NCBI GenBank assembly: GCA_004193205.1
Contig: RZUM01000002.1
Coordinates: 62,001 to 126,000, forward strand
DNA: 64,000 bases
Source: Gordonia sediminis
GTDB lineage: Bacteria; Actinomycetota; Actinomycetes; Mycobacteriales; Mycobacteriaceae
Reading direction: 5' to 3'
Shown: positions 55,863 through 63,337 of the stretch, in pieces
Position numbering within the stretch: position 1 is the stretch's first letter
Layout: each line of letters opens with the position of its first letter
The notes under the pieces: generated by a model
Seen by the model: only the letters and a program-made list of their open reading frames with translations
What the model was told of the DNA's origin: nothing
Databases searched by the model: none
Made by a program: the position numbers and the translations under genes

Positions 55863-55943
55863 CTACCCCTCGACCACGCGCAACCGTTGCATCATCTCGT
55901 TGTCCTCGTGATCGGTCAGGTGGCAGTGCCACACATAGCCCTT
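55863..55943 (-). pseudogene. C-terminal remnant of a second multicopper oxidase
   Basis: On the minus strand the frame reads KGYVWHCHLTDHEDNEMM then QRLRVVEG and a TAG stop. It is nearly identical to the end of the intact oxidase at 50746 (GYVWHCHLTDHEDNEMM, QRLRLVAR). Over about 60 bases the DNA differs at only two or three positions. Nothing upstream continues the gene. Confidence 0.85.
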
Positions 55944-56032
55944 CCGACGGAGGCTGCCATCTGACCCGCTCCGCGCAACAATCGACTTCCTCTGCGCTCC
56001 GAAAGGCTTGCGCTGGGAGCTAGAATCCGATC

Positions 56033-56701
56033 ATGGCCACGTCTGATCGGCCGAACACGACGCAACTGGTTCGCGACGAGGAAGTCGAGATCGCCGCCGG
56101 ACCGGTCCGCGTGGCCGGCCACCTGACGATCCCGCCGAACCTCCGAGGAATCGTCGTCTTCGCCCACGGCAGCGGGAGCAGCAGGTTCAGCCCGCGCAAC
56201 ATCTTCGTCGCCGACGTTCTCGTCGAAAGTGGCTTCGGCACACTGCTGTTCGACCTCCTGACCCCGGCCGAAGAGGCCAACCGCGCCAACGTCTTCGACA
56301 TCGAGCTCCTCGCGAGCCGGTTGGTTCACGTCACCGAGTGGCTGGCCGGCCAACCCGACATCGCGTCACTGCCGATCGGGTTCTTCGGCGCCAGCACTGG
56401 TGCCGGCGCAGCCTTGCGCGCGGCCGCCGATCCACGGGTCGACGTCGCCGCGGTCGTCTCGCGTGGCGGCAGACCCGATCTCGCCGGCGCGGCGCTCGCC
56501 TCGGTGACCGCGCCGACGCTGCTCATCGTCGGTGGCCACGACGAAATGGTTCTCGGCCTGAATCGTCAAGCACAGAAAGCGATGTCGGCCGAGTGCCGCC
56601 TCGAGGTCGTCCCTGGTGCCACACACCTGTTCGAGGAACCCGGCACACTCGAGAAAGCTGCCACATTGGCGCGCGATTGGTTCCTGGCGCACCTTGCATA
56701 G
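56033..56701 (+). CDS. Dienelactone-hydrolase-like alpha/beta hydrolase
   Basis: A 222-residue alpha/beta hydrolase. The oxyanion strand GIVVFAHGSGSSRFSPRN, the nucleophile elbow GFFGASTGAGAAL (Ser), the acid in IVGGHDEMVL and the His in GATHLFEEPG form a complete triad. The LLTPAEEANRANVFDIE stretch is typical of the group often fused to phosphoribosyltransferases in mycobacterial stress loci; here it stands alone. The substrate is unknown. It follows the eroded segment, 230 bases from the previous start. Confidence 0.88.
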   Translation: MATSDRPNTTQLVRDEEVEIAAGPVRVAGHLTIPPNLRGIVVFAHGSGSSRFSPRNIFVADVLVESGFGTLLFDLLTPAEEANRANVFDIELLASRLVHVTEWLAGQPDIASLPIGFFGASTGAGAALRAAADPRVDVAAVVSRGGRPDLAGAALASVTAPTLLIVGGHDEMVLGLNRQAQKAMSAECRLEVVPGATHLFEEPGTLEKAATLARDWFLAHLA

Positions 56702-56785
56702 GGCAGAATCCACCCGTAGGTCACAGACGACGGCATAGACGAGTTCGACCTCGTATGAGGCCTACACAGTTCCCGAGAGGAAATC

Positions 56786-58048
56786 ATGACCGACGACGCC
56801 GGCCCCGAAACCCGCCCGCCTACCCCCGAGGATCTGCGTCGCCGCTGCGAGGATGTCGTGCTCGCCTGGCGCGACCGGCTCGTTGCCGCGAGTCACGACC
56901 TGCACGCCCACCCGGAACTCGCCTTCGAGGAGCATCGGTCGGCGGCCGCGGTCGCAGCGCTGCTGCGCGACGCCGGTTTCGACGTCACGGTCGGGGTCTG
57001 GGGTTTGGACACCGCCATCGAGGCGGTCTACGGCGACGGCGACATGACGGTGACCGTGTGCGCCGAGTACGACGCCCTGCCGGGCATCGGGCATGGTTGC
57101 GGGCACAACATCATCGCGACCGCGGGTGCGGGTGCGGCGATCGCGCTGTCCCGGGTCGCCGACGAGCTGGGGATTCGGGTGAAGTTGCTGGGCACGCCGG
57201 CCGAGGAGAAAGGCGCGGGTAAAGCACATCTACTCGAGGCGGGCGCCTGGGAGGATGCGACGGTGTCGCTGATGGTGCACCCCGGGCCGGGAATCGCCGC
57301 GCCCACCGCAGGCATTTCGACTCAGTCCCGGGATCGCTTCCGGGTCGAATTCACCGGGCGCGCCGCACATGCCGCCGCAGCCCCGACCGCCGGCATCAAT
57401 GCCGGCGATGCGGCAACCGTCATGCAGGTGGCGATGGGGCTGCTGCGCCAGCACCTGCCGGACACCGTACGAGTCAGCGCGGTCACATTGTCGGGTGGCG
57501 AGGTCTCCAATGTCATCCCGGCGACGGCCGTGGTGGAGGCCGAGGTGCGGTCGTTCGACATGGCCGAGACCGCCGATCTCAAGAAGCGAGTCCTCGCGTG
57601 TGTCGACGGTGCGGCGACGGCCACCGGGTGTAGCTACTCCGTCACCCCTGTGGACCCGGTCTATGAACCGTTGATCCAGTACCCGTTCCTGGCAGATCGT
57701 TTCGACGCCGCACTGGAACATCGTGGTCGGGTGATCACGCCGATCCACCGCGCGCAGGGCGGCGGTTCCACCGATATGGGCAATGTGTCGCAGGTGGTCC
57801 CCGCGATCCATCCGATCATCGGGGTGATGGGGTCGACATCCGCGCCGCACACCGCGGACTTCGCGCGGGACGCGGTCACGCCGGCCGCCGACGACGCGAT
57901 CGTGGATGGTGCGTATGCATTGGCGGCGGCCGTCGTCGACCTGGCCACCGATCCCGACGCGCGGGCGGCGGTGACGGAACTCAAGCGCAACCGGGCGCCC
58001 GGCGCCACCCGCAAGCCCGCCTACGGGGAGGCGCCTGCACCAGACTGA
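56786..58048 (+). CDS. M20-family amidohydrolase
   Basis: A 420-residue metal-dependent amidohydrolase of the PM20D2/aminobenzoyl-glutamate-hydrolase-like group. Metal-site motifs are SHDLHAHPELAFEE, CAEYDALPGIGHGCGHNIIA, GTPAEEKGAGKAHLLEAG and VHPGPG. The dimerisation domain (RDRFRVEFTGRAAHAAAAP) and a late QGGGSTDMGNVSQVVPAIHP follow. It would cleave an acyl-amino acid or dipeptide. ATG start, 84 bases after the hydrolase gene on the same strand. Confidence 0.9.
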   Translation: MTDDAGPETRPPTPEDLRRRCEDVVLAWRDRLVAASHDLHAHPELAFEEHRSAAAVAALLRDAGFDVTVGVWGLDTAIEAVYGDGDMTVTVCAEYDALPGIGHGCGHNIIATAGAGAAIALSRVADELGIRVKLLGTPAEEKGAGKAHLLEAGAWEDATVSLMVHPGPGIAAPTAGISTQSRDRFRVEFTGRAAHAAAAPTAGINAGDAATVMQVAMGLLRQHLPDTVRVSAVTLSGGEVSNVIPATAVVEAEVRSFDMAETADLKKRVLACVDGAATATGCSYSVTPVDPVYEPLIQYPFLADRFDAALEHRGRVITPIHRAQGGGSTDMGNVSQVVPAIHPIIGVMGSTSAPHTADFARDAVTPAADDAIVDGAYALAAAVVDLATDPDARAAVTELKRNRAPGATRKPAYGEAPAPD

Positions 58049-58105
58049 CGGCAGCGAACGAGCGTGGCTTCGTCGAGGCTCTCGACGAGGTCACGCGGAT
58101 TTGTC

Positions 58106-58888
58106 CTATGGCATGCCCCGTGCAACCACCGAATTCAGTGCTGCGACCGACGACGGCTCGCCGGACACCCGAACCGAGCCGCCTCGTGTCCATGTCCAGA
58201 GCGCCAAGTCCGTGGCCCGACCTTCAACCGTGGCCGACGGTTCGGCCGCAGACGCGCGCACGGCCCTCGGACCACCGACGACGGCGCCCTCATCGTCTGA
58301 CGGCGCCGTCCAGCGTCCCACCTCCACCAGCCACCGCTGCCGGGTGTCGGTCGCAAGGAACTCGACGGTCGCGTCACCGCGATAACTCGCGCCATCGGGC
58401 ATCCAGCCCCACATCACATCGACCGCCTGATCGACGGCGCCTGCGGCAACATCGTCGCCCATCGGGCTGACCGGCAGCGACGCCGTCAACTCGGCGTCCA
58501 CGCGATGCATCGTCGCCTCGTAGGTCTGCATCCGGCGGGTGAACCCGACGGTCTGATCGGACGGCCACCACGACCAGCACGGATCGGCGTCATCGTGTTG
58601 GGCCAGTTGACCGACCAGGTCGTCGGTCGCCTGCGCACGAAGGACGAGCATGTCCCCGATCGACCTGGGCCGGGAGGGCTTTGATTCCTCGACCATCACC
58701 AGATCCTTCTCATCACGGATCTGCAATTCGATGATCCGAGCCCAGAAGAGATGAACGTTGATCAGGTGCCACAACAAGTCGGCGGCCGACCAGTCCGGAC
58801 AGGTGGGGCATCGCGAGTCCGGATCGACGCCGGACAACACATCGGCAAGACGTGCCGATTCGGCGGAAATGATGGCAAGGCGGTCCAT
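58106..58888 (-). CDS. Mycothiol-dependent maleylpyruvate-isomerase-like (DinB-fold) protein
   Basis: A 260-residue protein of the actinobacterial TIGR03083-type family. The N-terminal four-helix DinB-like domain shows CPTCPDWSAADLLWHLINVH and YEATMHRVDAELTA, giving the His/His/Glu-Asp metal positions. The C-terminal sterol-carrier-like half includes RAVRASAAEPSATVEGRATDLALWTWTRGG. Characterised relatives are mycothiol-dependent isomerases or unknown. With mshB in the same window the organism makes mycothiol. It converges on the M20 gene. Confidence 0.85.
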   Translation of the reverse strand: MDRLAIISAESARLADVLSGVDPDSRCPTCPDWSAADLLWHLINVHLFWARIIELQIRDEKDLVMVEESKPSRPRSIGDMLVLRAQATDDLVGQLAQHDDADPCWSWWPSDQTVGFTRRMQTYEATMHRVDAELTASLPVSPMGDDVAAGAVDQAVDVMWGWMPDGASYRGDATVEFLATDTRQRWLVEVGRWTAPSDDEGAVVGGPRAVRASAAEPSATVEGRATDLALWTWTRGGSVRVSGEPSSVAALNSVVARGMP

Positions 58889-58947
58889 CGCTCAATGCTG
58901 TCCGACAACGGCCGCGCAGTCGAGGTCATCGGGAGGATGGGTAGCGC

Positions 58948-59601
58948 TCAGGACAATCCGAAGACCGGTCCCGCGGCAGGAGGAGACGCGGCGATGGCGG
59001 GCAACACGAAGGTGGCGACATACCGCCGGACGGTATCCGGATCATCGGCTCCCGGGATGACGTCGAGGAGAAGCGCCAGTGCCACACCGAGGATGAAGCG
59101 GCCGACGTCCCCCGGCACCAGGCCACGGCGCAGCCGATCGCTGAACTGCGCGAACACCTGCTCGTAGAGACCGGTGACCAGGTCACTGAGCACAGCCGAG
59201 TTGGCCAGCAGGCCGGCCACCCCGTGCTCCGAACCCGAGGAAAGCAACATCAGTATCGGATCGCGCCTCACGACGGTGGCCACGTAGACCAGCGATCCGG
59301 AGATCAGGTCGGCGACGTCATCGGTGGGCGTGAGGTCGCTGATCACCTGTGCCACGTGGCGATCCATCACCTGCGCCGCCACCGCGACGACGAGATCGTC
59401 ACGGCCGTCAAAGTGCCGGTAGAGCACCGCGCGCGTCACGCCCGCACGCCGCGCGACGTCCGCCATGGTGATGTCGAGTCCACCCTCGGCGAAGCAGGAC
59501 TCCGCCGCATCCACCAGTTGTCGGCGAGCCTGCTCTGGGGTGTTCCCGCCCCCGGACGGACGTCCGCGTCGGCGGGACGATCGCGGTGAGTTAATTGACA
59601 T
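58948..59601 (-). CDS. TetR-family regulator
   Basis: A 217-residue repressor. The N-terminal HTH is clear: ARRQLVDAAESCFAEGGLD, ITMADVARRAGVTRAVLYRHF. It is preceded by a basic arm (SRRRGRPSGGG) that may contact the minor groove. The C-terminal ligand domain is helical and typical in length. It is divergent from the Coq4-like gene with only 27 bases between the two start codons, which hold a short inverted repeat. It most likely represses itself and the Coq4-like gene. Confidence 0.88.
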   Translation of the reverse strand: MSINSPRSSRRRGRPSGGGNTPEQARRQLVDAAESCFAEGGLDITMADVARRAGVTRAVLYRHFDGRDDLVVAVAAQVMDRHVAQVISDLTPTDDVADLISGSLVYVATVVRRDPILMLLSSGSEHGVAGLLANSAVLSDLVTGLYEQVFAQFSDRLRRGLVPGDVGRFILGVALALLLDVIPGADDPDTVRRYVATFVLPAIAASPPAAGPVFGLS

Positions 59602-59603
59602 AG

Positions 59604-59617
59604 AGACCTCAGTGTCT
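59604..59617. promoter_or_regulatory. Probable TetR operator
   Basis: AGAC-N6-GTCT (agacctcagtgtct) sits between the divergent starts of the TetR and Coq4-like genes. Its position would let one bound dimer block translation start regions or promoters of both genes. Confidence 0.5.
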
Positions 59618-59628
59618 ATTATTTGCCC

Positions 59629-60459
59629 ATGGGGACACACGTCACCGATACAACCTACGGGCAATGGCGGACCGGGCTCCGTGCGCTGACCCACGTCTTC
59701 GGACTTCGGTTCAACCATGACAAGGTCTTTGAAGCCGTGCTGGCATTCGGGTTCCCGACATTCCAGCGGGAGTATCGGAAACTCCGGGAGTCACCCGAGG
59801 GCCGCCGGCTCCTCGAGGACAAACCCGACCTGATGGCCCTCCTCGGTGATGACGACTACCTCGCCACCTTGCCCCAGGGATCGCTGGGCGCCGCGTATCG
59901 CGATTTCCTGAGGATGCACCGGCTGGATGCCGGGGTGTTCGACGCCGCCGATGTGATCCAACCGATCGTCGAGCGCAACGGCTGGGACCCCGATTTCGGA
60001 TACATGATCCACCGGGGCACCGTCCTTCACGACGTGTTTCATGTACTGGGCGGGTACGGGCCCGACCTCGGTGGCGAGATCGGCAACCTCGGGTTCACCC
60101 ACGGCCAGCTGGGCAACTGCCGGACCACCGCGGCCTTCGGGGTGATCGCCTGCACGATCGTCGGCGGCGGATCATGGCAGCGCAAGCGGCAGTATTGGAA
60201 CGAGGCGGTGGACCGCGGTCGGGCGGCGAAAATCCTGATGGCCGCGCCCTACGAGGAACTCCTGGCCCGGCCGCTGTCCGAAGTGCGCGAGCTGTTGCAG
60301 GTGGAACCGGCGTCGACGGCGCATCCGGACGGCCATTTCTACTCGCCGTCGCAGCTTCCGGTTGGAGGCGACGCCGATCCCTTTGAACCGTGGGACTACG
60401 AGGCCTCGCTGGCGAGTCCCGACGACCGGATGCCGACTTCCGGACCGACGACCGTCTGA
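59629..60459 (+). CDS. Coq4-family protein
   Basis: A 276-residue protein of the Coq4 family. The zinc motif HDxxH-x11-E is exact: HDVFHVLGGYGPDLGGE around residue 135. Other parts are TFQREYRKLRESPEGRRLLED and LGFTHGQLGNCRTTAAFGVI. In eukaryotes Coq4 acts in ubiquinone biosynthesis. Mycobacteriales use menaquinone, so the role here must differ. The ATG at 59629 is used; a TTG two codons upstream is possible. Control by the divergent TetR is likely. Confidence 0.85.
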   Translation: MGTHVTDTTYGQWRTGLRALTHVFGLRFNHDKVFEAVLAFGFPTFQREYRKLRESPEGRRLLEDKPDLMALLGDDDYLATLPQGSLGAAYRDFLRMHRLDAGVFDAADVIQPIVERNGWDPDFGYMIHRGTVLHDVFHVLGGYGPDLGGEIGNLGFTHGQLGNCRTTAAFGVIACTIVGGGSWQRKRQYWNEAVDRGRAAKILMAAPYEELLARPLSEVRELLQVEPASTAHPDGHFYSPSQLPVGGDADPFEPWDYEASLASPDDRMPTSGPTTV

Positions 60460-60583
60460 GTCCTTGAGCAAGGAGCTGCTCCTCCGCGGGGCGTAGTGCG
60501 GTGACTCACGTCGTGGTCAGCCCATCAAACGGCACGAGCAGTTTCGACCGCCCCGCCGAAGGCCCGGCGTACAGTCTCTTCCG

Positions 60584-61381
60584 ATGGGCAACGCAGCCGC
60601 TGTCACCTTCGGCGGGGCACTCGAGACGGAGTTGTCCCGGATGCGACGACACCCGGCCGACACCATCGCCGTCGTGGCGCTGAACGGCGTGTTGATGACG
60701 ATTGTCTGGTTCGCCCTGCCACGCAGTTGGTTCTTCGTTTTCACCGGGCCATCGGGATACGCACTGGCACTCGCCACCTGGATGTACGCCGACGTGACCG
60801 CAACCAACGTCCTCGCCGCCGACCGGGAGCGAGCACTGGAACTGCTCGACGACCCGGAGTCGATGCGTACCGTCTTGCGTGCCAAACAGACGGCGTTGTG
60901 GCTGATCGTCGCGCCGTTGTGCTCGGTGGTGGCCATCGCCTGCGGATTCTTCGAACAGGACTGGCCCTACACCGTGCTCGTCGTACTCGCGGTCGCCGTC
61001 ATCCCGGTTGGCGCGCTGGCGGTGTCGGGACTCGTCGGCGTCCTCTACCCGTACCACGCACGCTCGTTGACGTGGCGGTGGCGCGAACGGCATCGATTCC
61101 GTCCGGTGATCCTGCGCTGGTCGATGCTGTCCGTGATGCCCTTCCTGGTGTATCCGCTGACGGCGATCCTCATCTTGGCGATTCCACTCGGGACCTGGTG
61201 GCTCGTCACGGAGTTCGATGGCGGTCACCGAGTGCCGACCCCCGTCTTCGCCCTGTGCCTTCTGGGCACGACGCTGATCGCCTTCGCATGCTGGATGACG
61301 GCGCATCGGTTCGCAGTCCACTGGATCGGTCAACACTCGGCCACGTTGCGCGAGTACCTGTCAGACCCCGACAGGGGCTGA
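60584..61381 (+). CDS. Multi-pass membrane protein of unknown function
   Basis: A 265-residue protein with about six hydrophobic segments (IAVVALNGVLMTIVWFAL, YALALATWMYADV, LWLIVAPLCSVVAIACGFF, VLVVLAVAVIPVGALAVSGLVG, FLVYPLTAILILAIPLG). The layout TWMYADVTATNVLAADRERALELLDD resembles the loop of ABC-2-type permeases, but no ATPase is adjacent. No firm family. It precedes the TTG-start SDR by 89 bases. Confidence 0.65.
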   Translation: MGNAAAVTFGGALETELSRMRRHPADTIAVVALNGVLMTIVWFALPRSWFFVFTGPSGYALALATWMYADVTATNVLAADRERALELLDDPESMRTVLRAKQTALWLIVAPLCSVVAIACGFFEQDWPYTVLVVLAVAVIPVGALAVSGLVGVLYPYHARSLTWRWRERHRFRPVILRWSMLSVMPFLVYPLTAILILAIPLGTWWLVTEFDGGHRVPTPVFALCLLGTTLIAFACWMTAHRFAVHWIGQHSATLREYLSDPDRG

Positions 61382-61470
61382 GTCCGGCCTCGGGTATCCG
61401 ACCGACACCTCCGTCTGGGCGTAGGGTCGCCAGGGAGCGACCAGATGCCGATACAACGCAGGAGGGATCC

Positions 61471-62469
61471 TTGCCCACATCCCGCGAACCGTCGCGATCG
61501 CCTGCGATCGCAGCCGAATCGACCTACACGCCACCACGACTCGACGACCGCACCATCGCCATCACCGGCTGCACCAGCGGCACGGGTCGGGTGACGGCAA
61601 TGACCTGTGGGACATCCGGCGCACGAATCCTGATGCTGAATCGTCCGTCGACACGCGCCGATGATGCGCTCGCCGAACTCCGGGACGCCGGGGTCGACGC
61701 GACGGCCGTCCCGTGCGACCTGCAGAGCTTCGACAGCGTCCGCGAGGCCGCCGAGTTACTCGCCCAATATTGTCCGTCCGGCCTGGACGTGCTGTGCAAC
61801 AACGCCGGTGTCATGGGACTGCCGGATGCCGCGACGGTCGACGGATGCGATGTCCAGATGCAGACCAATCACCTCTCCCATTTTCTGTTGACGTCGCTCG
61901 CGTGGCCGCTGTTGGTGGCCGCCGCCGAGGAGCGCGGCGAGGCGCGGGTGGTGAACCAGACGAGCGGGGCCCGCCACGGAAAGCCGCTCGACGCAGCATA
62001 TCTGGGCGCGAACGGCGGGAACCTCGGTGGCGACGGCTTTCCCGGCTTCGGCAAGTGGCGTCGCTACCAACAGTCGAAGCTGGCCAACCTGATGTTCACC
62101 TACGCCCTGCACGACAGGATCCCGAGCACCGGCCCCGCGGCGAAGGTCATGAGCCTGTGTGCGCACCCCGGCCCCACCGACTCCGGACTCCAGGCCAAGA
62201 CGACCGCGGCCGGCGGCACCCAGTTGATCGACCGACTCATCCTGTGGCGGACACTGCGGGTCGCTCACCCTGTCGAGGTCGGCGCAGAGGGCATCCTGCG
62301 GGCTTCGTGCGACGACGACGCCCGCAGCGGCGAGTTCTACGGACCGCCGGGACGTGGCCAGCCAGGGCCGGCCGAATTACTTCCCGCCGAACGCAATCCC
62401 GACTCGGAGCGCTTGTTGTGGGAGACCAGCCTCGCCACGACGGGAATCTCGGACTTCTTCCGGGCGTGA
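61471..62469 (+). CDS. Short-chain dehydrogenase, retinol-dehydrogenase-like, TTG start
   Basis: A 332-residue SDR. It has the cofactor motif TGCTSGTGR, NNAGVMG, catalytic Ser in VVNQTSGARHGK and Tyr/Lys in YQQSKLAN. An insertion around DAAYLGANGGNLGGDGFPGFG is longer than in classical SDRs. The start is TTG 61471 because AGGAGGG lies just upstream; no ATG or GTG is suitably placed. The substrate is probably a lipophilic alcohol or ketone, unproven. It converges with the GntR gene, 20 bases apart. Confidence 0.85.
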   Translation: MPTSREPSRSPAIAAESTYTPPRLDDRTIAITGCTSGTGRVTAMTCGTSGARILMLNRPSTRADDALAELRDAGVDATAVPCDLQSFDSVREAAELLAQYCPSGLDVLCNNAGVMGLPDAATVDGCDVQMQTNHLSHFLLTSLAWPLLVAAAEERGEARVVNQTSGARHGKPLDAAYLGANGGNLGGDGFPGFGKWRRYQQSKLANLMFTYALHDRIPSTGPAAKVMSLCAHPGPTDSGLQAKTTAAGGTQLIDRLILWRTLRVAHPVEVGAEGILRASCDDDARSGEFYGPPGRGQPGPAELLPAERNPDSERLLWETSLATTGISDFFRA

Positions 62470-62489
62470 GGTGCGCCGTGTCTCGGTGA

Positions 62490-63254
62490 TCAGAGCCGGC
62501 CCCGCGCGACGAACCTGACCCGATCCCCGCGGTAGTACGAGCGGGTCCACTCGACGATCCGCCCGTCCGAGTCGCGCGAGACACGATCGATCAGCAACAG
62601 CGGCGCACTGGTCGGCACCTTCAGGTGAGCCGCGTGTTCGGGCGACGCCAGCGCGGTCTGCACGCAGTCCTCGACGTCGCTGATGGTGATCCCGAAATCC
62701 TCGCGCAGGGTCGTGTAGAGAGAGCCACTCGCCTCTACACGTGCCGCCAGGCCCGGCAGATCACCGGGCAGGTGTGCGGTCTCCAGCGCGAGCGGTTCAC
62801 CCCCGACGATGCGCAGGCGCGTGAGGACATCGACGGACCCGCCGCCGTCGATGCCGAGGTGGGCGGCGGTCTCGGCGTCAGCGGCGGTCTGCACGGCCGA
62901 CAACAGGGTCGTTTCGACCGTCATCCCCATGGCCTGCAGGTCGTCGCTGAACGAGGTGAGCTGCCGCATGAGCACCGGCTTCGACGGCGCGACATAGTTG
63001 CCACTCCCCTGCGTGCTGCTCAGCACGCCTTCGGCCGTCAGCTCGGCCAGCGCCTTGCGCAACGTGGTCCTCGACGTTCCGAGTTCGGCCGCCAGCCGGC
63101 GTTCCGGCGGCAACGACGCCCCTGGTCCGAGACCGGTGATTCGCTCCTGCACGGCCATCTTGACCTGGAAATACCGCGGACCCGAGGGGGCGCGCGAGGG
63201 CTGCGGGGCGGGCGACGGCGCGGATGTGGTGGACACGAATTCGACCTTACCCAT
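62490..63254 (-). CDS. GntR/HutC-family regulator with UTRA domain
   Basis: A 254-residue repressor. The winged HTH (AVQERITGLGPGASLPPERR, LAAELGTSRTTLRKALAELTAEGVL) is followed by a UTRA sugar/effector-binding domain (LALETAHLPGDLPGLAARVE, IVEWTRSYYRGDRVRFV). HutC members sense sugars, amino sugars or amino-acid metabolites. The start is the ATG at 63254 (MGKVEFVS); a longer start would run through the operator DNA. It is divergent from a sugar porter, with two matching inverted repeats in the gap. Confidence 0.9.
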   Translation of the reverse strand: MGKVEFVSTTSAPSPAPQPSRAPSGPRYFQVKMAVQERITGLGPGASLPPERRLAAELGTSRTTLRKALAELTAEGVLSSTQGSGNYVAPSKPVLMRQLTSFSDDLQAMGMTVETTLLSAVQTAADAETAAHLGIDGGGSVDVLTRLRIVGGEPLALETAHLPGDLPGLAARVEASGSLYTTLREDFGITISDVEDCVQTALASPEHAAHLKVPTSAPLLLIDRVSRDSDGRIVEWTRSYYRGDRVRFVARGRL

Positions 63255-63265
63255 TGACGCAGGCA

Positions 63266-63281
63266 ATTGGTATATGCCAAT
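63266..63281. promoter_or_regulatory. GntR operator, copy 1
   Basis: ATTGGTATATGCCAAT, an inverted repeat with one half-site mismatch. It resembles HutC-type boxes (TGGT-N4-ACCA). It lies 11 bases from the regulator start, so it probably serves autoregulation. Confidence 0.7.
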
Positions 63282-63299
63282 GTTGTCCCCATCACACAG

Positions 63300-63315
63300 A
63301 TTGGTGTATACCAAT
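63300..63315. promoter_or_regulatory. GntR operator, copy 2
   Basis: ATTGGTGTATACCAAT has exact ATTGGT / ACCAAT arms. It is 34 bp centre to centre from copy 1 and 22 bases before the porter ATG. The pair suggests joint control of regulator and transporter. Confidence 0.75.
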
Positions 63316-63337
63316 TAGCACGAGGATAGGAGTACCA

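Larger units (their letters stand above)
55439..56032. other. Eroded segment of about 0.6 kb
   Basis: Besides the small membrane-protein gene the segment contains only relics: a deleted hydrolase copy and a multicopper-oxidase end. Both match intact neighbours, so it looks like the residue of a local duplication followed by deletion. Confidence 0.7.
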
